A DNA stretch of 64,000 bases from Ichthyophthirius multifiliis. Its lineage: Eukaryota > Ciliophora > Oligohymenophorea > Hymenostomatida. Shown piece after piece: positions 36,476 to 47,954 of this stretch (position 1 is its first letter; each line of letters opens with the position of its first letter). The translations under genes and the position numbers were made by a program. The notes under the pieces were generated by a model. The model did not search any database and had not been told where the DNA came from. It saw only the letters and a program-made list of their open reading frames with translations. The stretch lies in the NCBI RefSeq assembly GCF_000220395.1, contig NW_004086776.1, forward strand, positions 1 to 64,000, in the 5' to 3' direction.

Positions 36476-38519
36476 TCAATCTTCATATTAATTATTGTCA
36501 TTTTTTCTTTTTTTAGAGAACTTTTGTTTATATTTTTCCTTATCGTAGTCTTTTTTGCCTTTTTAGAATTTTTTAGTTTCTCCTTCTTATCTAGCTTATT
36601 TGACAATTTTAGTTTATTAAACTTTTATTTCTTTGGCTTTTATTTTTTCTTTTTTAATAGTATTTAATCTTTATATTAAAGAAAATATTTTCTTGTCTTC
36701 TTCTGAAGTTAATTATTTAATCGGTAATTTAGATTCTGCTTTTAATATTTTTTCTTTTTAAGACATTTACTTTACTTTTTCTTTTGATTTAAAAGGAAGA
36801 TTTTCTTCTAAATTTTTAGATACCATTAAAGGTTTAAATTTTTTCTCTGTTCTTACAATATCTTAATATTAACTATTTTCATTTTGTTTGTTTTCTACGT
36901 TTAATTATTTTCTTAATTCCCATGTTGTCTTCATTAACCTCATCCTTTTTTTATGTTTAAATTAATTACTTTTTTTTTTTTTTTTTTTTACTTTTCATAA
37001 GATAATATAGGATTATAAAATTTCTCTAATTCAACTTTATACCATGTCCTTAAAAATACTAGATCACTTGCAACTAGTTTATCTTCAAAAGTAGCTCTAA
37101 ATGAACCTGGCTGTCCTTCTTTTACTGCTTTTTTTATTTATCCTCTGATTCCTGATGGTGTTTTGATTTATGCTCCTTCGAATTTCGAAACTTCAATCTT
37201 TTTTTTATATTAATTTGTAAAAAATAAATTATTATTTACATTAGAATTAAACATTCCTTTAATAAAAGCTGAATTTTTATAAATTTTGAAAGGCTCTCCG
37301 ATTAATTTTAGTTTTTTAAGAACTTCAAAATTATGGTTTAATTCAAGTACTTCTCCAGTAGCAGCTAATCTGAATTTTTCCTTTATTATTAATTAATATT
37401 AATATATATATATATATATATTTTTTTAAATAATTTACTAATTTATCACTCAAGCTTTAAGTACAAATAAAGCCAGTACCCTAAGGTGCAAAATTACCGT
37501 ATAAAATTGCATAACAAAAGTCATGTTAAGGCGTATATTTAAGATATCTTAATCTAGTATCATTGTCTTAAGAAACATAATAAGGAATAGATTAATATCT
37601 TCTCCAACCAATAGAAAAAACTAAAGGGTCCATTGTTTTTAATATTGTATTATACCATCTGTGTTTTTTAATTCGGACTTTCAAATAACCAAAGTTATCT
37701 TCTCCTGGATTTATTCTGCATAAGACTAAAGGATGGGTAGGATCGAAGTTTCTAAAATGGCCATATTTGATATTTTTTATGGTTATTTTTACATATGAAC
37801 CTTTTTTGTAGAGACCTAAATAAGAATCTAGAAAGGCATTTATTTATTATTGGTTTTTAGCTTTTTTTTCTTCTTATTATTCTTGTTCTTGTTCTTCTTT
37901 TTATATTTCTAATTCTCTTTTTTTCTTTGCTTTTGTTTTTTGGTCATCTTCTTATTCTTCGTTTTCATCGTTTTGTTCTTCTTCTAATAAAGTTCCGGCC
38001 ATAAATTATTTTTTTACGAGTTATTTATATTATTCTCTAGTAAATAATTCTTTACTTTTAAACATTTAAGAATCGAAATTACATACTTTATTATTTGAAC
38101 TTCATAAAAAAAAATAAAATTAAAAATGAATATAAAAAATTACACGTAAATTAATTCTTATAAATCTGTAGCCAAAACATTTTTTGAATGTTCAACTGCA
38201 TAAGAAATTTCTTAAATATTATTTTTAGCTTTTAATCTAAGATTTATAATTTCTTTTTATTTTTATAGAAACTCAATCTATTTTGTTTCTGTAAGGTTTT
38301 GTTTTTTTTCTTGATTATTAAGTTAAACTCCTTAAATTAACTCTACATCATCATTATCATTTAATTATTCATTTAAATTTTTAACATTCATTTCTTATAA
38401 TTCTCTTACCATTTTCACACCTTCTTCTAGTTCTTAATCACTTACAACTTGTTCATTTTCTTATATGATTTCATCAATATTTTCCTTTTATTTATGATTA
38501 TATTAAAATATATATATAA

Positions 38520-38577
<58 letters not shown>

Positions 38578-39933
38578 TAATAAGTAATTTATAATACTTA
38601 GTCGAATTATTCTTTCTTTTATTTCTTTGTAAAAACTACATGTTCATCTGGTATAGTTATATATCCTCCAGATTTTTCGTAGTTTAAAAAACCTAAATTT
38701 GAAAATGGTGCATAGACTATTTTTTCTTGTTATTTTAATGTTCTTTTTCTCTTCTTTTTTTTTTTTTTTTGTTAATTTCCATTCTCCTCATCACAACTAT
38801 CTTCATTATTATCTTCATCTATTTTTTTTATTTTATCATTATCATCACTATCTTCTTCTTCGAATACTTTTTATTCTAATATAGGAACAGGATCTTCAAT
38901 TATTTCTGTATTTCCGATTTCGTAATCACCTAATCCTATAATATGAATTTTATTATTAATTCCATATGATGCTCCTCTAATCCATCCATAAAAACTTACA
39001 TCTAATTATTCATTGTCATCAAACTTTTGGCCTTCTTTTCCATGTTCGTATCTATCTGGAATTATAAAAGGATGATTTGCTTTCCAAGGAACAGTCGCGT
39101 ATTTTATAATAGAAATAAATCTCGCCAAATTTGAAATTTCTAATTTTGGATAAGTCCCGAATTTCATACCGGATAAATAAAATAATTTATAGTCATTTCC
39201 AACTTCATGCTCAAATCTTTTTTTGTATTTTTTACGCGTTTTCCTTAATTATTTACTGTCTTTAAAAAAATCCATATGAGTTAAAACTCCCATTACATTA
39301 GGAAATCCATGACTCTTTTTTTTTATAATAAAAGTAAATTATAAATATATATATTTATATTTTAAGTAAATACATACTTTTAATAAACTTATATATTCAA
39401 AAGTTTCCATTTCAAATCCTATAGATGCATCTATTAATATTAATGCTAAATCAGCTACTTTTGATAAATCAATCATTCCATTTATGTCATTTGGACATTC
39501 AATAAAGGTTACTCTTCTATATTTAGAGGCTCTTACTGTTATTGTACCTTTTACTTGTTATATTGAATGCTTTGTGTAATGCTTTACTAGACTTTTTATT
39601 AATGTTGTTTTACCACTCTTTTTTTTTGTTTAAATATATATTTTAATTTTTACTTTATTTTATTACTTGTTTGGGTCCTTGTACTACTATTGTTAATGGA
39701 GGTTAGTCTGATGTTTCTTCTTCAGCTTGTAAATAATCACCATAACCTTTGTCTTTACGGGGATTTGTTTTCTTTTTATCGTTTTTCTTTTTTTCTTCAG
39801 GCTTTTTTTCATCTTGATTGGGTTTTTAGTTTTTTTCATTTTCATTGTCGTTTATTGGCTATTTGATTTTTTCTTTTTCGTCTAAATTTGAATTTGAAGA
39901 AATCATACTATCGTCGTTATGGCTTATTATCAT
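36476..39933 (-). CDS. BMS1: Ribosome biogenesis GTPase BMS1
   Basis: Nucleolar GTPase of the small-subunit processome, acting with Rcl1 in 18S rRNA maturation. Seen: acidic/Lys-rich start, P-loop GPKQSGKTTLIKSL split by an intron, FIECPNDINGMIDLSKVADL, FEMETFEYISLL, the G4-like GVLTHMDFF, RFEHEVGNDYKLFYLSGMKF, NLARFISIIKYATVPWKANH, SFYGWIRGASYGINNKIHII, GYITIPDEHVVF, an acidic middle, then the C-terminal domain: LKTMDPLVFSIGWRRYQSIP, RYLKYTPQHDFCYAILYGNF, KLIGEPFKIYKNSAFIKGMF, FEGAQIKTPSGIRGQIKKAV, FRATFEDKLVASDLVFLRTW and FYNPI. A basic Lys/Arg-rich tail ends at TGA 36476-36478. At least seven introns, for example 37201-37242, about 37381-37440, an AT-microsatellite intron near 38505-38600, and one near 39626-39665. 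A 21-T run (36970-36990) in the tail makes the frame there unsure. Confidence 0.95.
38522..38575. repeat. (AT)n microsatellite in a BMS1 intron
   Basis: About 54 nt of alternating AT lie inside an intron in the acidic middle part of BMS1. Confidence 0.85.
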
Positions 39934-40569
39934 ATTTTTGTGTTTTTTATATTTTTTTATTATTTTTTTTATATTTAGTTTTATTTTTATACCTTTATTT
40001 TATTATTTTTTTTATATATTTGCTTAATTTTTAGAATTTAGCTTATTTCATTTGTATTAAACAAATTTGATTATATTAATATAATTAATATACTTATTTA
40101 TTATAAAAAATTTTAAACGAATAAAAAAAAATATTAAAACCATAATATTAGTATTTAAAAAAACCTATAAATTTTTTAATATTTATAAAATATTTTTTTA
40201 TGTTTTTAAACTTTTTTATTAATAAAAATATTTTGTTATTTATAAATAAAAATATTAATTAATAAATAAATTAAATAATATAAAAATAATCATTAAATAT
40301 TTTTCTTTTTTAAAAAGTTTTAAATTTATTTAATATAAAAAAAAATACATAAAATAATATTAATTATTATAAAAATATTTTTAATTTTTATTGTTTTAAG
40401 TATAATTAAATATCTTTTAACTATTATTTATTTATATTTTTAAATAAATAAAAATATATTTTATGTTTAAGCAATTTTTTATAAATTTTAATTATTCTAT
40501 ATAAATAAATAAAATATTATTTCATAATAAAAACAATATAGTCAATAATATAACTAATATCAATTTAAA
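39934..40569. promoter_or_regulatory. Divergent upstream region (BMS1 / PIG-O-like)
   Basis: 636 nt of A/T-rich sequence between divergent start codons. Both promoters should be here; no element is recognised. Confidence 0.4.
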
Positions 40570-43515
40570 ATGACTTAATTTATATAAGATTGCATTGAAG
40601 CATATCATACATTATTCCGAACATTTATTCTTTAAATAATATGCATTATATTTTTTACATACGGTCTATTTTTTTTTTAAAAGCAAATGCATTTTGAAAG
40701 CAAATAAGAAGTTTAATTTGTGCAAAGAAAAACTTGGTTTGAAGGTCCATAATATGATAGAATAGCATTTTTTATATATTAAGGGCAAAAAGTATTAAAT
40801 AAAACAGTCATTGGATAAGATATAAAATAAATCTCAATTCCATTAAATAGGGAAGCATAATGTTATTAAGGACAAGAGATAAGTTCATTAATGACAGGAA
40901 GTTATGCTTCATTATTAGAATATATATATGAATAAGAGCAAGTAATATTATATATATAAAAAAAAAAAATATATATAAATAATATATATATATATAAAAA
41001 TTGATATATATATATATATTTATATTTATATTTATATTTATATTTATATTTAATTTTAGATTATTGATGATAGTTTATTTCATTAAATGAATCATACTTA
41101 AAAATATGTAATTTAAATTGGCTAAAGGAAATTTTGGTAAAGACTTTTTCCATAAATGAATAATTCTGAATTTTTTCATGAATAAAATTTACACTAAGTA
41201 TTAACTAATTCTTCTTTTGATTTTATGATAGGATAAATTTAAGACAATCAAAATTTTTAATAATAACTTTAACATTTTTTCTTATAGATGACTAATAATA
41301 CTTTAATTTTAATTCTTGAATGTATTTTTTTTTACAATTTTTTAAAAATAAAAAAAATATTTTAAAAAGAGAGTCCATGCACAATTTATAGTCATTAAAA
41401 AAGTTTTTTAAAAGCTTTTAGTAAAAAAGATTTTTAAAGTTTTGTAAAAATTTAAGATTAAGAACGAGAAGAAATCGATATTACAAGTACTTTGGCAGCT
41501 TTAATGGGTATTCCTATCCCTTTTTGTAATTTTGGTTAGATAATACCTGAGTTATATTCAATAGATATGCATTTGGAAGAATTATAAATAGATGATGTTG
41601 AGAAAAAGTTAAGTTTATAATTAAGATTTTGGTATACAACATTATATCATATATTATTAAATTCTCATTAAATGTATCATTATGTGAGAGAATTTTCGAA
41701 AAAATATCCTTTATTTTTCCACTATGAATAAATATAAGTATTAAAAAAAGAATTGGATGAGTTTATCAAATTTTTCAATATTTTAACTGAAGAATTGATT
41801 AGTTATGCTGAAGGAAATGATAAAAATGAAGTAAAAGAATATAAGTTAATGAATAAAATGGAAAGTTAAATAAAAAATAAAGAAGAATTATGAAGGATAT
41901 GGAAAGATTATATCTAAAAGCAATTTTGGAGAAAAGCATATTTTAATTATTGCAGCTATTTTTTTTTTTATTACTTATATTATATTGATTTTCAAGGAAA
42001 TGAAATATAGTCATAATTAAAAATTACTTAAAAATATGCTTTCTGCTTAGTTTAATTTTAAGCATATTTCTATTATTAATCATAATTTTAATATTTTTAT
42101 TACTATTTTATTAGCTTTTACTGTTATTTTTATTCGTTCTAGTAATTTTTTTTTTTTGTATTTATAAATATATTTATTTTTTTATATTAGAATAATGGAT
42201 ATTTATTATTGATCTTTTTGTTAGACTAATTATTTTGTTTAATGTCGAGAAAAAATAATTTTTTAATAATTTACTTTTAACTATTTTAAATTAAGTTATA
42301 ACAGGTGTTTTTTTGGGCGTTTTTAGAATAAATTTTGATTATTTTCTTGATAAAATATATGGCTTGCATAATTTAATAAATTTAATTTCGTATATTGTGA
42401 TAGTATTTTTTATAAAAAAGGTTCTTATTTTAATATATAAAATTGAAATACAAATCATATAATCAGAAAGAAAAAAATAAATTTTTAAGTTCTTATTAGG
42501 AAGTCTTTTCTTAAATATTGTAATAAGTGGTGTTTAATATTTTCTAAGTTTCATATTAAATCATGAGAAGGCATTTTTTTTAATAATGATTTTTTCGATT
42601 TTCACATCGTATGTATTATTAAAGCCTTTTATAAACAAAACAAACGATTTTAATTAATTAAATTGTGAAGCAAAATGGGTTTTATTGGTAATAAATTTTC
42701 TTCCAATATTATTTTTTGATAACCATAACGAGCATATATATTGGATATTTTTATTTTATATTTTTTAGTTGGGAAGTTTTTTCTTTTTAGTCAAAAACGC
42801 AGGCTATTTAAATTCTTCTAGTTAACTTATTTATTTGATTTTCTTAACTATAATAATATTATAAAATGGAATATTGGGTAGTATAGAAATGGGTTCTTTA
42901 AAAAATTCAATTCATTTAAATGGAAATGTTATTTAAAATATTTTTTCGAATTTTGTTTAAATTGGGACTGCACCGTTAATTTTGGGTTATGTTTTTCCGT
43001 TGTTTTAAAAATTGGCGAATAAAAATAAACTTGTTTCAAAGGAAAGATATAAAAATTAAAGCATTCTTAATATTTTGTTTGATTAGGATGATCTTTTAGG
43101 GTTTGAAAACAATTATTTTTAAAGCTTATAAAATATTATTACTTATTTGTTCTTTTTGATTATTGTTCTAGGAATGAGATATATGTTTATTTTGATTAAT
43201 CTTTCTTTACATTATAGTATTGAATTCAAAGAATTTAGGTTTTATAAAGAAATTTATATTTTCGAAATGGTCAATTATGTTTGTTGTTATTCAACTTTAC
43301 TTCTATGTGTTAATTTGTTTATCTTTTTGAATAAAAATGAAGACTTATAATAATTACCTTAGTAGCATATATATTAAAAAAACAAGTCAATTGAGAATAT
43401 TCAAAAGGAATTCGATAATACCTAAGATAATAAATAAGCTAATAATTTTGAATATAATAGACTTAAAAAAGAATCTTTGAAATATAAGAATATTATTAAT
43501 GAAGATGAAATTTGA
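40570..43515 (+). CDS. PIG-O-like GPI ethanolamine-phosphate transferase, catalytic residues not seen
   Basis: Family role: ER enzyme adding phosphoethanolamine to GPI anchors; alkaline-phosphatase-like lumenal domain plus many TM helices. Seen: N-terminal membrane anchor (FILQIICIIFFTYGLFFFQ); lumenal segments lining up with PIG-O: YDRIAFFIYQGQKV (usual IIDALR), ISSLMTGSYASLLEY (usual LTTGSLPTFID), IIDDSLFHQM, FWQRLFPQMN, FDFMIGQI, NTLILILE, DITSTLAALMGIPIPFCNFG; then about ten TM helices and a charged tail. Introns at 40942-41059 and about 41324-41371. Every metal or nucleophile position I can align is changed or absent (Asp to Tyr, no PTxT, no GDHG). The frame steps by one base near an A-run at 41872-41877, probably an indel or error. 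PIG-G or PIG-N are alternatives; PIG-O fits best. Confidence 0.75.
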
Positions 43516-43916
43516 AAATTTTTTTTTTTTTCATTTTTATTATTTTAACAAAAAATTAAAAATAATAATGATTTTTTTATTTTAATTAAATAATATTTTT
43601 TAAAAAAATAATATAAATATATACAAATAGTAATTATAAATGTTAAATAGATAAAAAAATAAATATAAATATATAAAAAAAGCAATTATGAAATTTATAT
43701 ACAGACATATTATCCGAATTTTTTTTTTTTTTAAGCATAATCATAATATTACTCTTAATTTTTTATATATTAGAAATAAATTTAATTTAATTATTTATAT
43801 TTTTAATATATATATCTAAATACTACTTTTAATTAGCTTTGCTAATATTTTTTTTTTTTTAATTTAAATAAAAATGAATTAATAATATTAATATATAAAT
43901 AATTTTTTTAAAAAAA
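43516..43916. other. AT-rich intergenic region
   Basis: Poly-A/T tracts between two plus-strand genes. An earlier ATG at 43874 is in another frame and was not used. Confidence 0.5.
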
Positions 43917-45496
43917 ATGAATTAACAAACAAAAAATAAATTAAAAGAGCAATTTTCTAAAGAATTTCGAAAACAAAAAATGAATTAAATTTTAAATAAG
44001 CATCGATATAAGTAAACTACACCAAACTAAATTTATACTCAATTAAAGTAAGAAACATTCAAAGAGTTTGATATTCCTTAATTTTTAGAAGATATATTTA
44101 GTCCTGAATATAAAATAAAACTTCGAGCATTACTTGGCGTTGAATATTTTTTAAGAACTTAATTAATATCAACTATAAGAATTTCAAAAGAAATAATTTA
44201 ATATTTAATTAAAAGTTATAATTCTCCAAACGAAAGTCAAAATTAAAATGAACATTTTTTTTTGAGTTTAATTTCTTTATAAACTATGGTAAGTTCAATT
44301 GGAAGTAATAAGGAAAATTTTGAAATTGCATTAGTAAGAATGTATATAATTATATTTTTTTAAAAAAATAAATAAAATAAAAGTAAAATGGCGTTTATGA
44401 AGTTTTTTTAAAAGCCGTTAATGATTAAAAACTAGAATATGCTTATTTAGGTATATGGGGTTTAGGAGATATTTATGTTTAATAAAAAAAGGAAGAAATA
44501 ATAGAAATTATGTTAAATCTTTTTAATAAATATATCTTCAAATAAGAATAGAATATATAAAGGGAAATATTTAAGGAATGTATATAGATATTAGAAAACG
44601 GGTTATTAAATAGACATTTTGAGAAGTTTATTTTAGGAGAATTTGTAAATTATTTATAAAAAGTAGAAATCTAGGATGAATTTTAGATGGAGATTTTCGG
44701 ATATATAGTTATTTTATTATATAAATACATTAATTTTTATAAGGATTTTATTGTTGATGAGATTATTTAGAATGGAGTTGTTTTAGAAAAATTTCATTTA
44801 GTTTTAAATTTATTTTTATAAAAAGAAAAAAAAAAGCAAAAATTTGAATTTTATTTAATTTAGCATTTATTAAAATTTATTTTTTTTATTTCTTGTTTTA
44901 ATTTTAACTAAGATTAAAATGAATAAATGCTTAGTTTATAAAGCTTTATTGGAAAAAGAGATTTTACTCTAAATTAATAGTTGAAAGAAAAATTTTAAGA
45001 AATTATATGTGAAAATAATATACTTATTTTAGTTAATTATTTAGATTTTTTCTAATTTAATATTAATATGTTAATTATATCTATTTTAAATAATTACTCT
45101 ATTGAAGGTTAAAAATTTCTTTTAATTATTTAATCAAATATTTATTTATGGGATAGAATTAATACTATAACTGTATATTTATTAATATATATATTATTTT
45201 TATTTAATCAATTTATTTTTTAGATTAATGAGATAAGTTATGAAATTTTAAGAGAACTTATTAGTCTTTTAGATACTTTTAGCTAGTTTTTTATATTTAA
45301 TACATATAAATAATTTTTTTAATGCTTAGATAATATATATAGATTTGTTTCTAATAATAACATTTTTATATAATAAATAATTTAAATTATTGATAATATT
45401 TTAATGAGTTCAAATTTAGATGAATTATAATTGAAAATAATTAATAATTAGATTAGAAAAAGATTATTTTATTAAAAATTAATTGAATATATATGA
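43917..45496 (+). CDS. Divergent importin-alpha-like ARM-repeat protein
   Basis: Predicted 492 residues; introns at 44334-44383 and 45173-45223 give an exact frame. The N-terminus is basic and helical (KLKEQFSKEFRKQKMNQILN then KHRYKQ), resembling an importin-beta-binding domain. Armadillo-like helices follow: FLEDIFSPEYKIKLRALLGV, LEYAYLGIWGLGDIY (compare the importin-alpha NAAWALTNIA motif), EIIEIMLNLFNKYIF and similar. Length fits importin alpha (about 520). Family role: adaptor carrying nuclear-localisation-signal proteins into the nucleus with importin beta. Most ARM-groove Trp/Asn residues are not evident, so substrate binding may differ. Another ARM/HEAT protein is possible. Confidence 0.55.
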
Positions 45497-45686
45497 GAAT
45501 ATTATATATATTTTTATTTATAAATATATATTTTTTAATTATAAATAAAATATTTTTGTATAAATAAAAAAAAATTTAAAAGAAAATTACTAAATAAAAA
45601 AATAAATATAATAATAAATAATATATTAAATTTTATATATATATATTTTCTTTATTTAAAATTATATCTATTATTATGTATTTTAT

Positions 45687-46328
45687 TCATTTTTTAAACT
45701 ATGGACTGTTTTTAGCCTATATTTTTGCCCTAACTAAATTTTCTCCTTAACCTTAATCTCCTTATCTAGCAACTCTAATATCTTCAGGAGATTTTTCACC
45801 TTTATCAACATTCAATTTCTAGAAAAAAATAAAAAATAAATAAAAATAAAATATATATATACATCAAATCTTTTGTTTAAATCTTCAATATCTGAAACTA
45901 AATATTTCACGGATTTCCAAATTTAGGAATTTTCTCCTGCTTTATGCATTTGTTATTATCTTTCAATCAAATAAAATTATTAGGGCCCTAAAATACTACC
46001 AGGTCTAGCAATTCTTATGTAACCAATAAAATCGGATGCTTGGAAGTGGTAATGCTTCATTGCATACATAGCAATTAAACTGCCAGTTCTACCTAATCCT
46101 GCTTTACAATGGACTGCGATTTTTCCCTTTTCTTTTTCACATACGTCGATAAAGGTTTCTAATATATCATCTGGAGGACATGAACCGTCAATGAAATACA
46201 AATCTAAATGTTTTATTCCATGTTTTCTAAAACGATCAGCTTCATAAGATTTTGTATTTAATCTTATTACTAATGTTACACCTAAATTTTTGAATATTGG
46301 TACATAATCTTCAGGTGTAAATGTTCTA

Positions 46329-46388
<60 letters not shown>

Positions 46389-47611
46389 TTTTTTATTTTA
46401 TTTATATATTTTCTTATTTACACCATCTGCATCCCTTTATGTTGCTGAAGGACCAGAAAAGGCAATGAATTTTTCAGGTATAATTATATTTAAGTCTCCG
46501 TTTTCTACTCTAGAGTAAAATTCATAGTCTCTTAATTTAAAATTACGAACATCAAACCATTTTAATTTTATAGCATATTCTAAACCTCTTAAACAATCTA
46601 AAATCTTATATATATATTTATGTTTATATAAAATAAAACTATTTTTTATTTACAGAACATTTATATGTGCATTATCCATAACTTGCATCTCTATAATCAG
46701 TAAATGGTGGTTGTATTTTTTTGAAAGGCTCCCATGCCTGATTCGCGCTTCTTCCTAATATAATTACCTTTTATTTATTATTATTATGTAATTATTTAAG
46801 TATATAAATTTAAAAAAATTAATATTTAAAATAGCTTTAAAATATTTTTATTGGTTTTTTAAATAAATTATATTAATAAAAAGCATATTTTATGTATATA
46901 TATTAATCTAATATATGGTTATTTGTAATATATTTTTAAAATAGACTATTATTTTTAGATATTAGATTATATAAATATTTTAATTTTTTTTTTTTTTTTT
47001 TATAATTTTTTACTTAATAAGCTCCCATTAAATATGCTGCATTTGTTCTTTTACTAGAATCAAGTCCCGTATAATGATATATTAAATTTTTCGAAAAATC
47101 TGGATCCTATAATAAATGCTCTAATTCAGTCACAAATCTATATGTGTTTCCTAAACTATGAGGTCCAAAATCAGCGAAAAAAGGTTCATATTCTAAATCC
47201 TATTTTTTATTGAGAATCATTATATTAGTTATGTCTTTTGTATGTTTTTTTTATTTTTACAGTATCTATATTAAAGAAAAATGCATTAGGTTGGTTTTTT
47301 GGTGGTTCTTTTCCTGAAATCCAATAAAGTCTATCTTTATTTTTATATTAAATAAATAATAAAAATAAGTAATTTGGGTTTATTTTAAAAATTTTTTAAA
47401 GAATAATAATGGATTTATAAATTTTTTTAAAAAATTTAAATTTGCAAAAATTTTATTAAGAGGAAAAAATGTATTTTATAGTTCGAAAAAAAAAAAAAAA
47501 AAATCGATTTTTGTTTGAACATAATAGTTTTTTTTTATCATTTTTATTTTAGTTAAAGAATGTTTAAAAAGTACCTTTTGTAATTTCAACTGCGTCTAAT
47601 TTCGAGTTCAT
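45687..47611 (-). CDS. CDC14: CDC14-type dual-specificity protein phosphatase
   Basis: Dephosphorylates Cdk sites in mitotic exit and cytokinesis; also basal-body linked in some protists. Seen: N-terminal pseudophosphatase domain (RLYWISGKEPPKNQPNAFFF, FFADFGPHSLGNTYRF, IYHYTGLDSSKRTNAAYLMG, RDASYGQCTY, FYSRVENGDLNIIIPEKFIA then FSGP) and the catalytic domain (YVPIFKNLGVTLVIRLNTKS, HLDLYFIDGSCPPDD, P-loop VHCKAGLGRTGSLIA, IRIARPGSILGPQQ). Catalytic Cys and Arg are present, with the loop Asp in YFIDGS. Introns include a long one near 47340-47575, a (AT)n intron near 46332-46420, and others near 46603-46655, 46775-47020 and 47215-47260. Start at ATG 47611; the tail is short compared with yeast Cdc14. 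Confidence 0.95.
46334..46378. repeat. (TA)n microsatellite in a CDC14 intron
   Basis: Alternating TA of about 45 nt inside an intron between the two phosphatase domains. Confidence 0.85.
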
Positions 47612-47738
47612 TTGCTTTACTTTTGAATTAATGTTTTATTTATTTTATTTTATTTTATTTATTTTTTTGAAATAATTTGTAAATTATTGTTTATTTTTTT
47701 ATTTTTTATTTTTTAATTGAATATTAGAAATATTAATA

Positions 47739-47740
<2 letters not shown>

Positions 47741-47775
<35 letters not shown>
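47741..47775. repeat. 35-nt poly-T tract
   Basis: Uninterrupted T run between the start of CDC14 (47611, minus) and the stop of the next minus-strand gene (47955). Its length is probably unreliable. Confidence 0.9.
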
Positions 47776-47779
<4 letters not shown>

Positions 47780-47954
47780 AAAAAATAAATTGCAAATTTT
47801 ATTTATAAACATAAACAAATAAATAAAAATAAATCATGAGAAATAAATAAAAAAAAGAATAATAGAAAAAAATATAAAAATAAAAAAAAAATATTAAAAA
47901 AAAAATAGATTAATATAAAATAAATAAAATCTATACAATCAAAACATGTAAATT

